From Caballeronia sp. LZ062 (GTDB lineage Bacteria > Pseudomonadota > Gammaproteobacteria > Burkholderiales > Burkholderiaceae): 64,000 nucleotides of DNA. The position numbers were made by a program, and so were the translations under genes. The number at the start of each line of letters is the position of its first letter. Within the stretch, counting starts at the first letter, position 1. The DNA is taken from positions 1,240,001-1,304,000 of the forward strand of contig NZ_JARTWB010000001.1 of NCBI RefSeq assembly GCF_031450785.1, in the 5' to 3' direction. The notes beneath the pieces are model-generated. The model searched no databases, was not told where the DNA came from, and was given only the letters and a program-made list of their open reading frames with translations. Shown piece after piece: positions 1 through 8,388 of the stretch.

Positions 1-19
1 GTCGCGTCACTGCGTTGCC

Positions 20-53
20 AACTGTGCTGGCAAAATGGGGCAAACTGTGTTGG
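20..53 (+). promoter_or_regulatory. Direct repeat upstream of MocR regulator
   Basis: Two near-identical 11-mers, AACTGTGCTGG at 20-30 and AACTGTGTTGG at 43-53, start 23 bp apart, about two helical turns. They lie just before the start codon of the MocR-type regulator. Several characterised MocR-family regulators (PdxR type) bind direct repeats of this geometry, so this is a plausible autoregulatory operator. It may also control a divergent gene to the left of the window. Binding is inferred. Confidence 0.45.
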
Positions 54-74
54 CTGATCTTGCCTGACCCTCTG

Positions 75-1481
75 ATGATAGAACTCAAGCTGGAGCGCGG
101 CTCGCGACAGGCGCCGACGCTCGTCGAGCAACTCGTGCGCGCCTTTTCGTCGGCCATCGAGGCGGACACACTGCGCGCGGGCGCATTGCTGCCCTCGGTG
201 CGGCGTCTTGCCGAAAGCGAGCGACTGAGCACGTTCACCGTGACCGAAGCGTATGGCAGGCTCGTGTCGATGGGGCTTGTGGCCGCGCGGCGCGGCTCGG
301 GGTATCGCGTGGCGGCGCGTGGGCCGCGCCACCAGGCCCGCGCGGTCGAATGGCAGCCGCCGAGCCTCACGGCCACATGGCTGCTGTCCGACGTCTTCGC
401 CGATCATTCCGTGCCGATCAAATCCGGCTGCGGCTGGCTGCCGAACGAATGGGTCAACGAAAGCGGCCTGCATCATGCGTTGCGTGCGGTGAGCCGCGTG
501 CCGGCGGCGCGCATCGCGGACTACGGACATCCGTATGGCTTCGCGCCGCTGCGCGAGCGCATTGCGGAGCAACTGGACCGTCACGGCCTGCCGGTCGATG
601 CCGCATCCAATGTGCTATTGACGAGCGGCGCGACGCAGGCGCTCGATCTCATCGTGCGCACGCTGCTGCGTCCGGGCGATGCCGTGGTCGTCGAAGATCC
701 CGGCTACTGCAATCTACTGCAGATTCTCAGGCTCGCCGGACTCGACGTTCATGGCGTGCCGCGCACCGCCGCGGGCATCGATACCGACGTGTTCGAACGC
801 ATCGTCACAGAGCATCGGCCGAAGGCTGTCTTCCTCAACACGACGCTGCAGAATCCGACGGGCGCGACTTTCAGCATGGCGTCGGCGTTTCGTCTGATGC
901 AGATCGCCGAGCGGCACGGCCTGTGGGTCGTGGAAGACGACGTGAACCGCGAGCTTGCGCCGCCCGGCGCGCCGTTGCTTGCAGCACTCGAAGGCTTAAG
1001 CCGCGTCGTGTATGTCGGCGGTTTCGCCAAGACGATCACGCCCTCGCTGCGCTGCGGTTATGTCGTGGCCGAACGCGACGTGTTGCGCGAACTGGCGCGC
1101 ACGAAGATGGCGGTAGGACTGACGTCGTCGGAGGCGACGGAGCGCATCGTCGAGAAAGTGCTGACGGAAGGGCGTTACGCGCGGCATGTCGGATTCGTGG
1201 TCGACAAACTGAAGGACGCGCATGCGCTCGTCGAGCAGCGCATGGATGCGCTCGGCGCGACGTTGTTTCGTCGTCCGCGCGCGGGTCTCTTCGTGTGGGC
1301 GCAACTGCCGATCGATCCGTCCCGTGCGAGCGAAGTCGCGACGCGTGCGCTGGAACACGGCATCTGGCTTGCCCCCGGCTCGTACTTTCGTCCGGGCGAT
1401 GCACCGAGCGCGTGCTTTCGTTTCAACGTGCCGCACTCGCTCGATGACGCGCTCTGGGCGTTCCTGGAAACGTTGCTGTAG
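75..1481 (+). CDS. MocR-type (GntR/aminotransferase) PLP-dependent transcriptional regulator
   Basis: A regulator of about 468 residues that fuses an N-terminal GntR winged helix (about 10-80, with LPSVRRLAESERLSTFTVTEAY) to a fold-type I aminotransferase-like domain. The domain shows TSGATQAL, NPTG, VVEDDV and the PLP lysine in GGFAKTITPSLR (K319 from this start). Known MocR proteins sense PLP or an amino compound and usually control a neighbouring metabolic gene. The ATG at 75 gives MIELKLERGS, the usual MocR beginning; an in-frame upstream ATG at 15 would overlap the operator-like repeats. The target gene is probably left of the window. The ligand cannot be told from sequence. Confidence 0.9.
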   Translation: MIELKLERGSRQAPTLVEQLVRAFSSAIEADTLRAGALLPSVRRLAESERLSTFTVTEAYGRLVSMGLVAARRGSGYRVAARGPRHQARAVEWQPPSLTATWLLSDVFADHSVPIKSGCGWLPNEWVNESGLHHALRAVSRVPAARIADYGHPYGFAPLRERIAEQLDRHGLPVDAASNVLLTSGATQALDLIVRTLLRPGDAVVVEDPGYCNLLQILRLAGLDVHGVPRTAAGIDTDVFERIVTEHRPKAVFLNTTLQNPTGATFSMASAFRLMQIAERHGLWVVEDDVNRELAPPGAPLLAALEGLSRVVYVGGFAKTITPSLRCGYVVAERDVLRELARTKMAVGLTSSEATERIVEKVLTEGRYARHVGFVVDKLKDAHALVEQRMDALGATLFRRPRAGLFVWAQLPIDPSRASEVATRALEHGIWLAPGSYFRPGDAPSACFRFNVPHSLDDALWAFLETLL

Positions 1482-1488
1482 TCGCTTC

Positions 1489-1797
1489 TCAAACGGTGGC
1501 GCGCGGACCGGCGCTCAGGCGATGCAAATGCGTGCGCTGACGCGCCGCGCTCTTGCGGCCGCGCGACGCCGCGAGATGCGCCTGCAACCGCTCGCACACG
1601 TCTTTTCTGCGCACAGGGTTGAGCGGATCGCACAGACGAATGGTCAACGTGGCTGCTCTCGCGTGCAGCGGCACGAGCGTGTCGGGCTCCGGTGCTTCCC
1701 AGAGCACGACGGTATGCGTGCCGTCCGACACTTGCACGATCTGGAAGTGCGCGAGATCGATCTTGCTGAGTTCGTGTGGTTCGATCGAATGATGCAT
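1489..1797 (-). CDS. Hypothetical protein (about 102 aa)
   Basis: A small protein not assigned to a family. It begins MHHSIEPHELSKIDLAHFQI and has a mixed beta-rich N-terminal half (VQVSDGTHTVVLWEAPE, ATLTIRLCDP) followed by a very basic tail (SRGRKSAARQRTHLHR). It is convergent with the MocR gene, with 7 bp between the stops. The ATG at 1797 is chosen; an in-frame ATG at 1827 is possible and neither has a strong Shine-Dalgarno. Codon use resembles that of real genes here. Function unknown. Confidence 0.55.
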   Translation of the reverse strand: MHHSIEPHELSKIDLAHFQIVQVSDGTHTVVLWEAPEPDTLVPLHARAATLTIRLCDPLNPVRRKDVCERLQAHLAASRGRKSAARQRTHLHRLSAGPRATV

Positions 1798-1996
1798 GAT
1801 GCCCCCGGAAACAGTCTCTCTGTGCATCGCCGGGTATGCAAACAGTATGCCGACGCCTGAAGCATCGCCCTTTTCCGCGTCGGCGCGGTCGCAGTGTAAT
1901 TTTCAGCGTGGCGCGCGTGAAAAAACGCCATTCGCGGACAAACGCATGTGTTGGCGCGAGCCGCACACCGCGCCCGCGCCGTCCGCTTTCTTATGC

Positions 1997-2776
1997 TTAT
2001 TCGCCGTAAATATCGAAGTCGAAATACTTCTGCTCGATGCGCTTATAGGTGCCGTCCTTGATCATCGCGGCAATTGCGCCGTCGAGCTTCTCTTTCAGAT
2101 CGGTGTCCTCTTTGCGAAGACCGATTGCCGTTCCCGGACCGAAAATCGCGCTGTCTTCTAGCGCAGGACCGGCGAAAGCGAAAGGCTTGCCGCGCGGTGT
2201 GTCGAGAAAGCCGCGTTCGGCCTGCACCGCGTTTTGCAGCGATGCGTCGAGACGTCCGGCGAGCAGGTCGGCATAAACCTGATCCTGATCCGCATACGAT
2301 ACGACTGTCACCCCTTTGGCGCCCCAATGCGCTTTCGCATAGCTCTCCTGCATCGAGCCTTGTTCGACGCCCACCGATTTGCCCGCGAGCGATTCCGCCG
2401 TCGGCTGAATCTTCGCATCGCGTTTGGCGACGAGTCGCGTCGGAACGTGGAAGAGCTTGCTCGAAAACGCGATCTGCTTCACACGTGCAGGCGTCATGGA
2501 CATGGTGGACAGCACGCCGTCGAACTTGCGCGCCTTCAGCCCTGGAATCATGCCGTCGAAGGCATTCTCGACCCATACGCATTTCGCTTCCAGACGGCGG
2601 CACAGTTCATTGCCGACGTCGATGTCGAAGCCGACCAACTGGCCGTCAGGGGCTTTCGATTCGAACGGGGGATAACTGGCATCGACGCCGAAGCGAATGG
2701 TGGACCAGTCTTTGGCATGTGCGCCGATGGATACAGCCAGCGTGGAGCTCAACAACACCGTCAACAACGTCTTCAC
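1997..2776 (-). CDS. Amino-acid ABC transporter periplasmic binding protein (HisJ/ArgT-like)
   Basis: A 259-residue solute-binding protein family 3 member with a clear Sec signal peptide (MKTLLTVLLSSTLAVSIGAHA). The mature part starts KDWSTIRFGVDASYPPFE and continues with GFDIDVGNELCRRL, WVENAFDGMIPGLKARKFDG and MSMTPARVKQIAFS, the pattern of lysine/arginine/ornithine/histidine binders. It would capture a basic amino acid or opine in the periplasm for an ABC importer. No permease or ATPase gene adjoins it, so it probably feeds a transporter encoded elsewhere. Substrate is inferred from family resemblance only. Confidence 0.9.
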   Translation of the reverse strand: MKTLLTVLLSSTLAVSIGAHAKDWSTIRFGVDASYPPFESKAPDGQLVGFDIDVGNELCRRLEAKCVWVENAFDGMIPGLKARKFDGVLSTMSMTPARVKQIAFSSKLFHVPTRLVAKRDAKIQPTAESLAGKSVGVEQGSMQESYAKAHWGAKGVTVVSYADQDQVYADLLAGRLDASLQNAVQAERGFLDTPRGKPFAFAGPALEDSAIFGPGTAIGLRKEDTDLKEKLDGAIAAMIKDGTYKRIEQKYFDFDIYGE

Positions 2777-2852
2777 GTTCGTCCCTTCTTAGCGATGAGT
2801 TTGAATAGTTCTCGGACTGCCGCGAAAGATTATAGAGGGCTTGGAACGCGCT

Positions 2853-2882
2853 AAAAAAATGGCCGCGAATTTCGCGGCCATT
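2853..2882 (-). terminator. Rho-independent terminator of the hsp20 operon
   Basis: On the minus strand a near-perfect palindrome built on AATGGCCGCGAA / TTCGCGGCCATT is followed directly by a run of seven T. It sits about 35 bp after the stop of the second Hsp20 gene, in the right orientation to end that transcript. Confidence 0.9.
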
Positions 2883-2918
2883 GGGTTGAAGCACTGTCTT
2901 ATCGTTAGAGAGCGTTCA

Positions 2919-3323
2919 TTAGTTCGCGCGCACTTCGATGCGGCGCGGACGCGCTTCTTCACGGCGCGGAATCGTGAGCTTCAGCACGCCGTTCGTCAGA
3001 TTCGCGTCGATCTTCGTCGTGTCGAAGTCGTCGCTGACGGTGAATGCACGAGCGAAACGCGGGGCGCGGACTTCCGCGTGATGCACGCGCAAGCCGGCTT
3101 GCGCGGTGACCACCGCTTCGGCTTCGATAAAGAGGCGCGCGTCATGCACCTTCACGTCGAGCTTTTCGCGCGGCACGCCGGGCAAATCCGCCCAGAGCGT
3201 GATGCCGTGGCTGTCTTCGACGATATCGACTGCGGGCGTGAAGCTCGCGCGGCGCACATTGTCTTCATTCTTGCGCGTCACGTCGCCTTCGTTGCGCTGC
3301 GCCAGTTGAGTGGTGTCGTTCAT
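2919..3323 (-). CDS. Small heat-shock protein, Hsp20 family (second gene of pair)
   Basis: A 134-residue alpha-crystallin-type chaperone that would bind unfolding proteins under heat stress. The alpha-crystallin domain spans about 38-130 (PAVDIVEDSHGITLWADLPG, LDVKVHDARLFIEAEA, FARAFTVSDDFDTTKIDANL, NGVLKLTIPR). The end, RRIEVRAN, lacks the usual I-x-I anchor as such. It lies 21 bp downstream of the other hsp20 gene with a good GGGAG ribosome site, so the two form one operon. The two paralogues are quite divergent, like the two-sHsp systems in which partners co-assemble. Confidence 0.92.
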   Translation of the reverse strand: MNDTTQLAQRNEGDVTRKNEDNVRRASFTPAVDIVEDSHGITLWADLPGVPREKLDVKVHDARLFIEAEAVVTAQAGLRVHHAEVRAPRFARAFTVSDDFDTTKIDANLTNGVLKLTIPRREEARPRRIEVRAN

Positions 3324-3344
3324 CGTAAGCTCCCGAATGCTGAT

Positions 3345-3779
3345 TTACTGAATGGTGATGGCGCGCGGCTTGGACGCTTCGCGCTTGCCGACCGTGATGG
3401 ACAGCGTGCCGTTCTCATAACGAGCCTGCACTTTGTCGATGTCCGCGTTCTGCGGCAGTTCGATCACGCGGCGGAAGCTCCCGGTAAAGCGTTCTTTCGC
3501 ATACGTGCGTGCGCCTTCGCTCTGCGTTTCGGCCTTGCGCTCGCCGCTGATCGTGAGCGTGCCTTTGTCCACGGTCACATCCAGCGTTGCGGGATCGACG
3601 CCCGGCGCGAAAGCGACGATCTCCACGGCGTCGTCCGTGCTGCCGATATTCAATTGCGGAAAGACGTCCGTGCGGCTCGTGCGAATGCTCGACGGCAGGT
3701 TGCCGAAGAGCGTCGACATTTGCCGCTGCATGCGGTCGAATTCCGCAAAGACGTCGCCGCCAAAGTAGAAGTCACTCAT
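3345..3779 (-). CDS. Small heat-shock protein, Hsp20 family (first gene of pair)
   Basis: A 144-residue Hsp20/alpha-crystallin protein. It has an N-terminal arm (MSDFYFGGDVFAEFDRMQRQ), a domain from about 40 to 138 (NIGSTDDAVEIVAFAPGVD, LDVTVDKGTLTISGER, FTGSFRRVIELPQNADIDKV, YENGTLSITVGKRE) and a short tail PRAITIQ with a C-terminal I-x-I-like anchor. It is the promoter-proximal gene of the pair and has a GGAGA ribosome site. A heat-shock-type promoter lies about 95 bp upstream. Confidence 0.93.
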   Translation of the reverse strand: MSDFYFGGDVFAEFDRMQRQMSTLFGNLPSSIRTSRTDVFPQLNIGSTDDAVEIVAFAPGVDPATLDVTVDKGTLTISGERKAETQSEGARTYAKERFTGSFRRVIELPQNADIDKVQARYENGTLSITVGKREASKPRAITIQ

Positions 3780-3873
3780 GATCCAGTCTCCGAAAATACG
3801 GCCGCTTCAAGGCCGGAACAGTGCGTTAATGGATGTGGCAGCGCATTGTTTGCGTTGCTGCCCTTGCAGCCAA

Positions 3874-3900
3874 AAATAGGAGCGGAGAGGCTCTTTTCAA
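3874..3900 (-). promoter_or_regulatory. Candidate sigma-32 (RpoH) promoter of hsp20 operon
   Basis: Read on the minus strand, TTGAAAA (3900-3894) is followed after 13 bp by CCTATTT (3880-3874). This is close to the RpoH consensus CTTGAAA-N11-16-CCCATNT. It is placed to drive both hsp20 genes with a leader of about 90 nt, which contains a GC-rich hairpin (CGGCC/GGCCG, 3799-3815) next to the ribosome site. Confidence 0.6.
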
Positions 3901-4057
3901 TAACTCAAACCGCATTTGCAAAGCGATTTTTTATTCGTTCGAGGACTCTTGAAAAGTAGTCGCCGAATCATAAATGGCTTCGTTTGAGCACCGGGCGCTG
4001 AAGAATTCCATCCGCTCTTACAATGAGCGATCCATCACGAGCGGCGGGGACGGCAAG

Positions 4058-5041
4058 ATGAAGGTATGCATATACGGCGCGGGCGCAATCGGCGGCTGGA
4101 TCGGCGTCAGACTTGCGCAAGCAGGCTGCGATGTCAGCGTGGTCGCGCGCGGCGCGACGCTCGATGCGCTCACGACGCGCGGCTTGCAACTCGTCGAGCA
4201 GGACACGACGCACACGGCTCAGGTCCGCGCGAGTGCCGCGCCCCAAGCGCTGGGGCAGCAAGACCTGGTCGTTGTCGCCGTCAAGGCCCCGGCGATGGAG
4301 TCCGTCGCCGCGCACATCGCGCCGCTGTTGAGCGAGCGGACCACGGTGCTGACCGCCATGAACGGCGTACCGTGGTGGTTCTGCGACGGCTTAGGCGATG
4401 CATTCGCCGGCAGGCGTCTTTCGTCGGTGGACCCGCACGGCGCCATCGCGGCCGCGATACCGAGCGCGCAGACGGTCGGCTGCGTGGTCCACGCGAGTTG
4501 CTTCGTGCAGGCGCCGGGCGTCATCCGGCATCATCAGGGTAACGGGCTGATCCTCGGCGAGGCGAGCGGCAAGCCGAGCGCGCGTGTCGATTCGCTCGTA
4601 TCGCTGTTCGCCCAGGCAGGCTTCGATGCTTCCGCTTCGCCGCAGATTCAGCGCGACGTCTGGTTCAAGCTCTGGGGCAACATGACCATGAACCCGATCA
4701 GCGCGATCACCGGCGCCACCACGGACCGCATTCTCGGCGACGATCTCGTGCGCGGCTTCGTCACGCGCATCATGCTGGAAGCGAAGGAAATCGGTGCGCG
4801 CTTCGGCATTCCCATCGAACAGGAGCCCGCGGACCGGCACGCGGTTACGGCGAAACTCGGCGCGATGAAAACCTCGATGTTGCAGGACGTCGAAGCGCGC
4901 AAGGCCGTCGAACTGGATGCACTCGTCGCGTCGGTGCGGGAACTCGGCGCCATGACCGGCGTGCCGACGCCTTTTACCGACGCACTGCTCGGCCTCGCGC
5001 GTCTGCATGCGCGCACGCTGGGGCTTTATCCGGCGCAATGA
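4058..5041 (+). CDS. Ketopantoate reductase family protein (2-dehydropantoate 2-reductase)
   Basis: A 327-residue NADPH-dependent reductase of the PanE/ApbA family, which reduces 2-dehydropantoate to pantoate in coenzyme A synthesis. The Rossmann motif MKVCIYGAGAIGGWIGVRLA is at the N-terminus. The catalytic-type segments DVWFKLWGNMTMNPISAITG and EQEPADRHAVTAKLGAMKTSMLQD are in the C-terminal helical domain. The ATG at 4058 is chosen because the Rossmann motif follows at once; an in-frame ATG at 3974 would add 28 unsupported residues. Burkholderia genomes carry several paralogues, so this one may act on another 2-keto acid. Confidence 0.85.
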   Translation: MKVCIYGAGAIGGWIGVRLAQAGCDVSVVARGATLDALTTRGLQLVEQDTTHTAQVRASAAPQALGQQDLVVVAVKAPAMESVAAHIAPLLSERTTVLTAMNGVPWWFCDGLGDAFAGRRLSSVDPHGAIAAAIPSAQTVGCVVHASCFVQAPGVIRHHQGNGLILGEASGKPSARVDSLVSLFAQAGFDASASPQIQRDVWFKLWGNMTMNPISAITGATTDRILGDDLVRGFVTRIMLEAKEIGARFGIPIEQEPADRHAVTAKLGAMKTSMLQDVEARKAVELDALVASVRELGAMTGVPTPFTDALLGLARLHARTLGLYPAQ

Positions 5042-5060
5042 GTAGCGAGTCGAGGACGCC

Positions 5061-5426
5061 ATGAAAGAATCCCCGAGCGAACTCGTCGCCATGCGCGACA
5101 TGCTGCGCGAGTTCGTCGACGAACGCGACTGGCGCCGCTTTCATGCGCCCAAGAACCTCGCGGCGGCGTTGAGCGTGGAGGCAAGCGAGTTGCTGGAGCC
5201 GTTCATGTGGCTTCAGACCGGCGACAAGACCGAACTCGACGACGCCAAACTCCGGGCCATCCGCCACGAAATGGCGGACGTTCTCGCTTATCTGGTGATG
5301 CTGGCGGACGCGCTCGATGTCGACCTGCATGAAGCGTTGCGGGAGAAGATGGCGCTCAATCGCGCGAAGTATCCGGCGCACAAGGTTCGCGGGGACGCGC
5401 GCAAATACAGCGAATACGATGAATGA
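5061..5426 (+). CDS. MazG-like nucleotide pyrophosphohydrolase
   Basis: A 121-residue all-alpha NTP pyrophosphohydrolase of the RS21-C6/dCTPase type, expected to hydrolyse (d)NTPs to monophosphates and clean the nucleotide pool. The metal-binding signature is visible as EASELLE (about 40-46) and EMADVLAYL (about 73-81). The start lies 19 bp after the reductase stop, so the two may be co-transcribed. Length fits the single-domain family. The preferred nucleotide is not evident. Confidence 0.85.
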   Translation: MKESPSELVAMRDMLREFVDERDWRRFHAPKNLAAALSVEASELLEPFMWLQTGDKTELDDAKLRAIRHEMADVLAYLVMLADALDVDLHEALREKMALNRAKYPAHKVRGDARKYSEYDE

Positions 5427-5481
5427 CGAAAGCGGCGGACACGGCTAAGCTCGCATGATGCCCTAACGACCGAGGATGCCG

Positions 5482-6654
5482 ATGGACTTTTCGCTTTCGC
5501 CGGAGTTGACCGAATTGCAGGCGCGGGTGCGCGCGTTCATCGCAAAGGAGATCGTGCCGATGGAGCGCGATCCGCGCTGCACGCCGCACGGGCCGAACGA
5601 AGCGTTGCGCGCTGAACTCATCGCGAAGGGCCGCAAGGCGGGCCTGCTGTCGAGCCACATTTCACCGGAGTTCGGCGGGCTCGGGCTCGGCCATGTCGCG
5701 AAGGCCATTCTCTTCGAAGAAGCGGGCTATTCGCCGCTCGGCCCCGTCGCACTCAATATCGCCGCGCCCGACGAGGGCAACATGCATCTGCTGGAAGCCA
5801 TCGCGACGCCCGAGCAGAAAGAGCGCTGGCTGCGTCCGCTCGCGGCGGGCGAGATCCGCTCCTGCTTCTGCATGACCGAGCCGTCGCCCGGCGCGGGCGC
5901 GGACCCCGCGATGCTCCAGACCACGGCCACGCGTGACGGCGACGACTACGTGATTCACGGCCGCAAGTGGTTCATCACGGGCGCGGAGGGCGCGGCGGTG
6001 GCGATCATCATGGCCAAGTTCGCCGATGGGCCGGCAACCATGTTTCTCGCGGACATGTCGAGCCCCGGCTTCGTCATCGAACGGTCGATGGATTCGCTCG
6101 ATACGTGCTTTCCGGGCGGCCACGGCGTCGTGCGATTCGACGGACTGCGCGTGCCTGCATCGAACGTGCTCGGCGAACCGGGCGAAGGCTTTCGCTATGC
6201 GCAAGTGCGTTTGTCGCCCGCCCGTCTCACGCATTGCATGCGCTGGCTCGGCGCGGCGCGGCGCGCGCATGACGTGGCAAGCGACTACGCGCGGCGCCGT
6301 CAGGCTTTCGGCAAGGCGCTAGGCGAGCATGAAGGCGTCGGTTTCATGCTCGCGGACAACGAGATGGATTTGCATGTGACGAGGCTTGCCATCTGGCACT
6401 GCGCGTGGGTGCTCGATCAGGGCGTGCTCGGCAAGCACGAGTCGAGTGTCGCGAAGGTGGTGTCGTCGGAGGCGCTGTGGCGCGTGGTGGACCGTTGCGT
6501 GCAGGTGCTGGGCGGGCAGGGCGTCACGCACGAAACCGTCGTCGCGCGCATCTTCGCGGACATGCGCGCGTTTCGAATTTATGACGGCCCGTCGGAAGTG
6601 CATCGGTGGAGCATCGCGCGGCGAATTCTGCGCGGGCCGAAGCCGGCCGCCTGA
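5482..6654 (+). CDS. Acyl-CoA dehydrogenase
   Basis: A 390-residue flavoprotein that would introduce the trans-2 double bond into an acyl-CoA in beta-oxidation. All parts of the fold are present: N-terminal helices, FAD-binding segments (CMTEPSPGAGADPAML, YVIHGRKWFITGAEGA) and the C-terminal helical domain with RRQAFGKALGEHEGV, VQVLGGQGVTHE and RIYDGPSEVHRWSIARRIL. The ending resembles the ACAD10/11-like branch, so a long-chain or unusual substrate is possible. Of two in-frame ATGs six bases apart, the second (5482) has better spacing from GAGG. Confidence 0.92.
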   Translation: MDFSLSPELTELQARVRAFIAKEIVPMERDPRCTPHGPNEALRAELIAKGRKAGLLSSHISPEFGGLGLGHVAKAILFEEAGYSPLGPVALNIAAPDEGNMHLLEAIATPEQKERWLRPLAAGEIRSCFCMTEPSPGAGADPAMLQTTATRDGDDYVIHGRKWFITGAEGAAVAIIMAKFADGPATMFLADMSSPGFVIERSMDSLDTCFPGGHGVVRFDGLRVPASNVLGEPGEGFRYAQVRLSPARLTHCMRWLGAARRAHDVASDYARRRQAFGKALGEHEGVGFMLADNEMDLHVTRLAIWHCAWVLDQGVLGKHESSVAKVVSSEALWRVVDRCVQVLGGQGVTHETVVARIFADMRAFRIYDGPSEVHRWSIARRILRGPKPAA

Positions 6655-6663
6655 CCGCGCGCT

Positions 6664-6909
6664 CTATTGCGTCATGGGCGGTTTGTCGGCTCGTCGTTGC
6701 GCGACGATGCGGCCGGCGCGCATTGCGTTGTCGGGATAATGGATCCAGTCGTTCGGATCGTAGCCCGCAGCGAGCCAGGCGCGGAGATCGTAGCGGACCT
6801 GTTCGCGCGTCTTGGGCGCGGACGGGTCGTCGGTAAGCGGCTGCGCGATGGCAGACGCCGCCCAGCACGCCGCAAGCGCGCCGAACATGAAACGGGAAGC
6901 AGCTTTCAT
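6664..6909 (-). CDS. DUF4148 family secreted protein
   Basis: An 81-residue protein with a Sec signal peptide (MKAASRFMFGALAACWAASAIAQ). The short mature part carries the DUF4148 pattern TREQVRYDLRAWLAAGYDPN followed by WIHYPDNAMRAG. The family is abundant in Burkholderiaceae, periplasmic or secreted, and of unknown function. It is convergent with the acyl-CoA dehydrogenase gene, 9 bp away. Confidence 0.85.
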   Translation of the reverse strand: MKAASRFMFGALAACWAASAIAQPLTDDPSAPKTREQVRYDLRAWLAAGYDPNDWIHYPDNAMRAGRIVAQRRADKPPMTQ

Positions 6910-7305
6910 GAAGACCCCTTGTGCCGCTTACAACGGCTTACTTATTCTAGGACACAACGTGAAATCGCACCGGCGCGTGCGCAGCCGTGCGCCGTTGCGC
7001 GAATAGGCAATCGACGCGGCTTCCGAATCGACAACTGCATTGCATCTGTACGCTATGTGGGGTGATCTGAGTCCCAAATAACGGACACCGTTTCACCCGC
7101 TCACAACAGGGGAAACCCCGTGTTGCATTGCAGCATGTCATTGAGTATGCTGTTCCGAGCGGGGCCGAGCCGCCCTCTATCATCAAGCCACATGCCCTAA
7201 ACGTTTCGCGTGCGGGCAACGCGAAAGAGAAGCGCCCGACATCGAGGGCGTTCGTCTAGGCAAGGCAGCAAGCCTTACGGACGTCAACTTGAAGGAGCCG
7301 CATTG
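6910..7305. other. Intergenic region, no gene recognised
   Basis: About 395 bp between the divergent DUF4148 gene and the next small CDS. It must hold both promoters. A short hairpin (AAGGC ... GCCTT, about 7261-7276) precedes the ribosome site of the next gene. I see no RNA gene or mobile element. Confidence 0.5.
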
Positions 7306-7545
7306 ATGGACCTGACCACATCGTCGAAACCGACGCTGCATGTCTTCCACCAGGAAGGCGGGTGGCATTGGGGTATCACCGTCGAACGCGCGGCAGGCGG
7401 CGGCATGAAAGTAGTCGCCTACAGCGACGAAGGCTTCGACTCCGAGGACGAAGCCCGGGAGGACGGCGAACACGTCCTGCGCTCGGAAGACTGGCAGTCG
7501 CGTCAACGGTTCAGCCGCAGCGAGCGGCGCACCGGCTGCTCCTGA
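7306..7545 (+). CDS. Small acidic hypothetical protein (79 aa)
   Basis: The start is fixed by a strong GAAGGAG ribosome site 8 bp upstream of the ATG. The protein reads MDLTTSSKPTLHVFHQEGGW, then HWGITVERAAGGGMKVVAYS, then an acidic stretch (DEGFDSEDEAREDGEHVL). The first half looks like a small beta sheet. I do not recognise the family, though comparable short proteins are common in Burkholderiaceae. No function assigned. Confidence 0.7.
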   Translation: MDLTTSSKPTLHVFHQEGGWHWGITVERAAGGGMKVVAYSDEGFDSEDEAREDGEHVLRSEDWQSRQRFSRSERRTGCS

Positions 7546-7623
7546 TAACCGGCTTCTTTTCCCTTCGAACGACAAGCGCAATCCATTCCCTGCGTGCCGG
7601 CCGCCGCGCTATGTTTTTGCTCG

Positions 7624-7833
7624 TCATGCGGGCGGTCTGTCGATCGGCGGCGTGCCGTCGTGGAAGAACTTCCTAAGTTCTGTTCTCAACTCCGGCGAAT
7701 CCTGATGTTGATGCGCGCTCACCGCATGTTGAACGGCGGCTTGCATCAATTCGTCTTCGGAGTCCGCGGCCAGCGCGAGGGTGCAGTGGCTGTCGCTCGA
7801 GCACTCGCGGCAATCGATGTACTTGCGTGTCAT
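7624..7833 (-). CDS. DUF1059 family small protein
   Basis: A 69-residue protein of the DUF1059 type. It has the N-terminal cysteine motif MTRKYIDCRECSSDSHCTLAL followed by helical AADSEDELMQAAVQHAVSAH and a C-terminal HDGTPP segment. Three cysteines (C8, C11, C18) suggest metal or redox chemistry, but the family function is unknown. GGAGGA upstream of the ATG at 7833 fixes the start; the longer reading frame upstream is not supported. Confidence 0.8.
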   Translation of the reverse strand: MTRKYIDCRECSSDSHCTLALAADSEDELMQAAVQHAVSAHQHQDSPELRTELRKFFHDGTPPIDRPPA

Positions 7834-7927
7834 GGCGTCCTCCGTGCATGAGGCGCTGCTAACAGTATAGGCTGTCCGCGTGACTGCGATGCCGGTTTGC
7901 GCGTGCGTGCGCACTCGGGTAACGTCC

Positions 7928-8368
7928 ATGCCTATGGACGATTCTTCGCTTTCCGACGCCACCCTTGCGGCCTATCGCGCGGCTGTCTATCGGATATATG
8001 GCGAGCCACCCATCGATATGATGATCGGCGAGAAGAACGCTGAGATCGCCGCGCTGCTGGCGCGCCACGGGGTCTCTAGCGCCGTGTTCGTGACGGCGTT
8101 TAATCCATTCGGGCGCGCACTCAGTGCGGGGCAAAACGGCGCGCGCCAGCACATGCTCGAAGCACGCATCGTGCAATCAGGGTTGACCGCTTTACCCGGC
8201 GAAGGAATCGATCCGAACGGCATATGGACCGCCGAAGCGAGCCTTTTAGTGCTCGGAGCGACTGAGCAAGACGCCGACGAACTCATGCTCGCATACCGAC
8301 AGAACGCCGTGGTGGTCGTCCATAGTGACGGCTTGGCGCAACTGCGCGTGCATCCGCAATATCGCTGA
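7928..8368 (+). CDS. DUF3293 family protein
   Basis: A protein of about 146 residues with the DUF3293 layout: LAAYRAAVYRIYGEPP near the start, then AALLARHGVSSAVFVTAFNP, then a C-terminal part with ASLLVLGATEQDADELMLAY and QNAVVVVHSDG. Cytoplasmic, function unknown. Start uncertain: ATGs at 7928 and 7934 are both plausible and neither has a strong ribosome site. It is divergent from the DUF1059 gene. Confidence 0.75.
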   Translation: MPMDDSSLSDATLAAYRAAVYRIYGEPPIDMMIGEKNAEIAALLARHGVSSAVFVTAFNPFGRALSAGQNGARQHMLEARIVQSGLTALPGEGIDPNGIWTAEASLLVLGATEQDADELMLAYRQNAVVVVHSDGLAQLRVHPQYR

Positions 8369-8388
8369 ATCAGTGAGGTAGCCTATTC

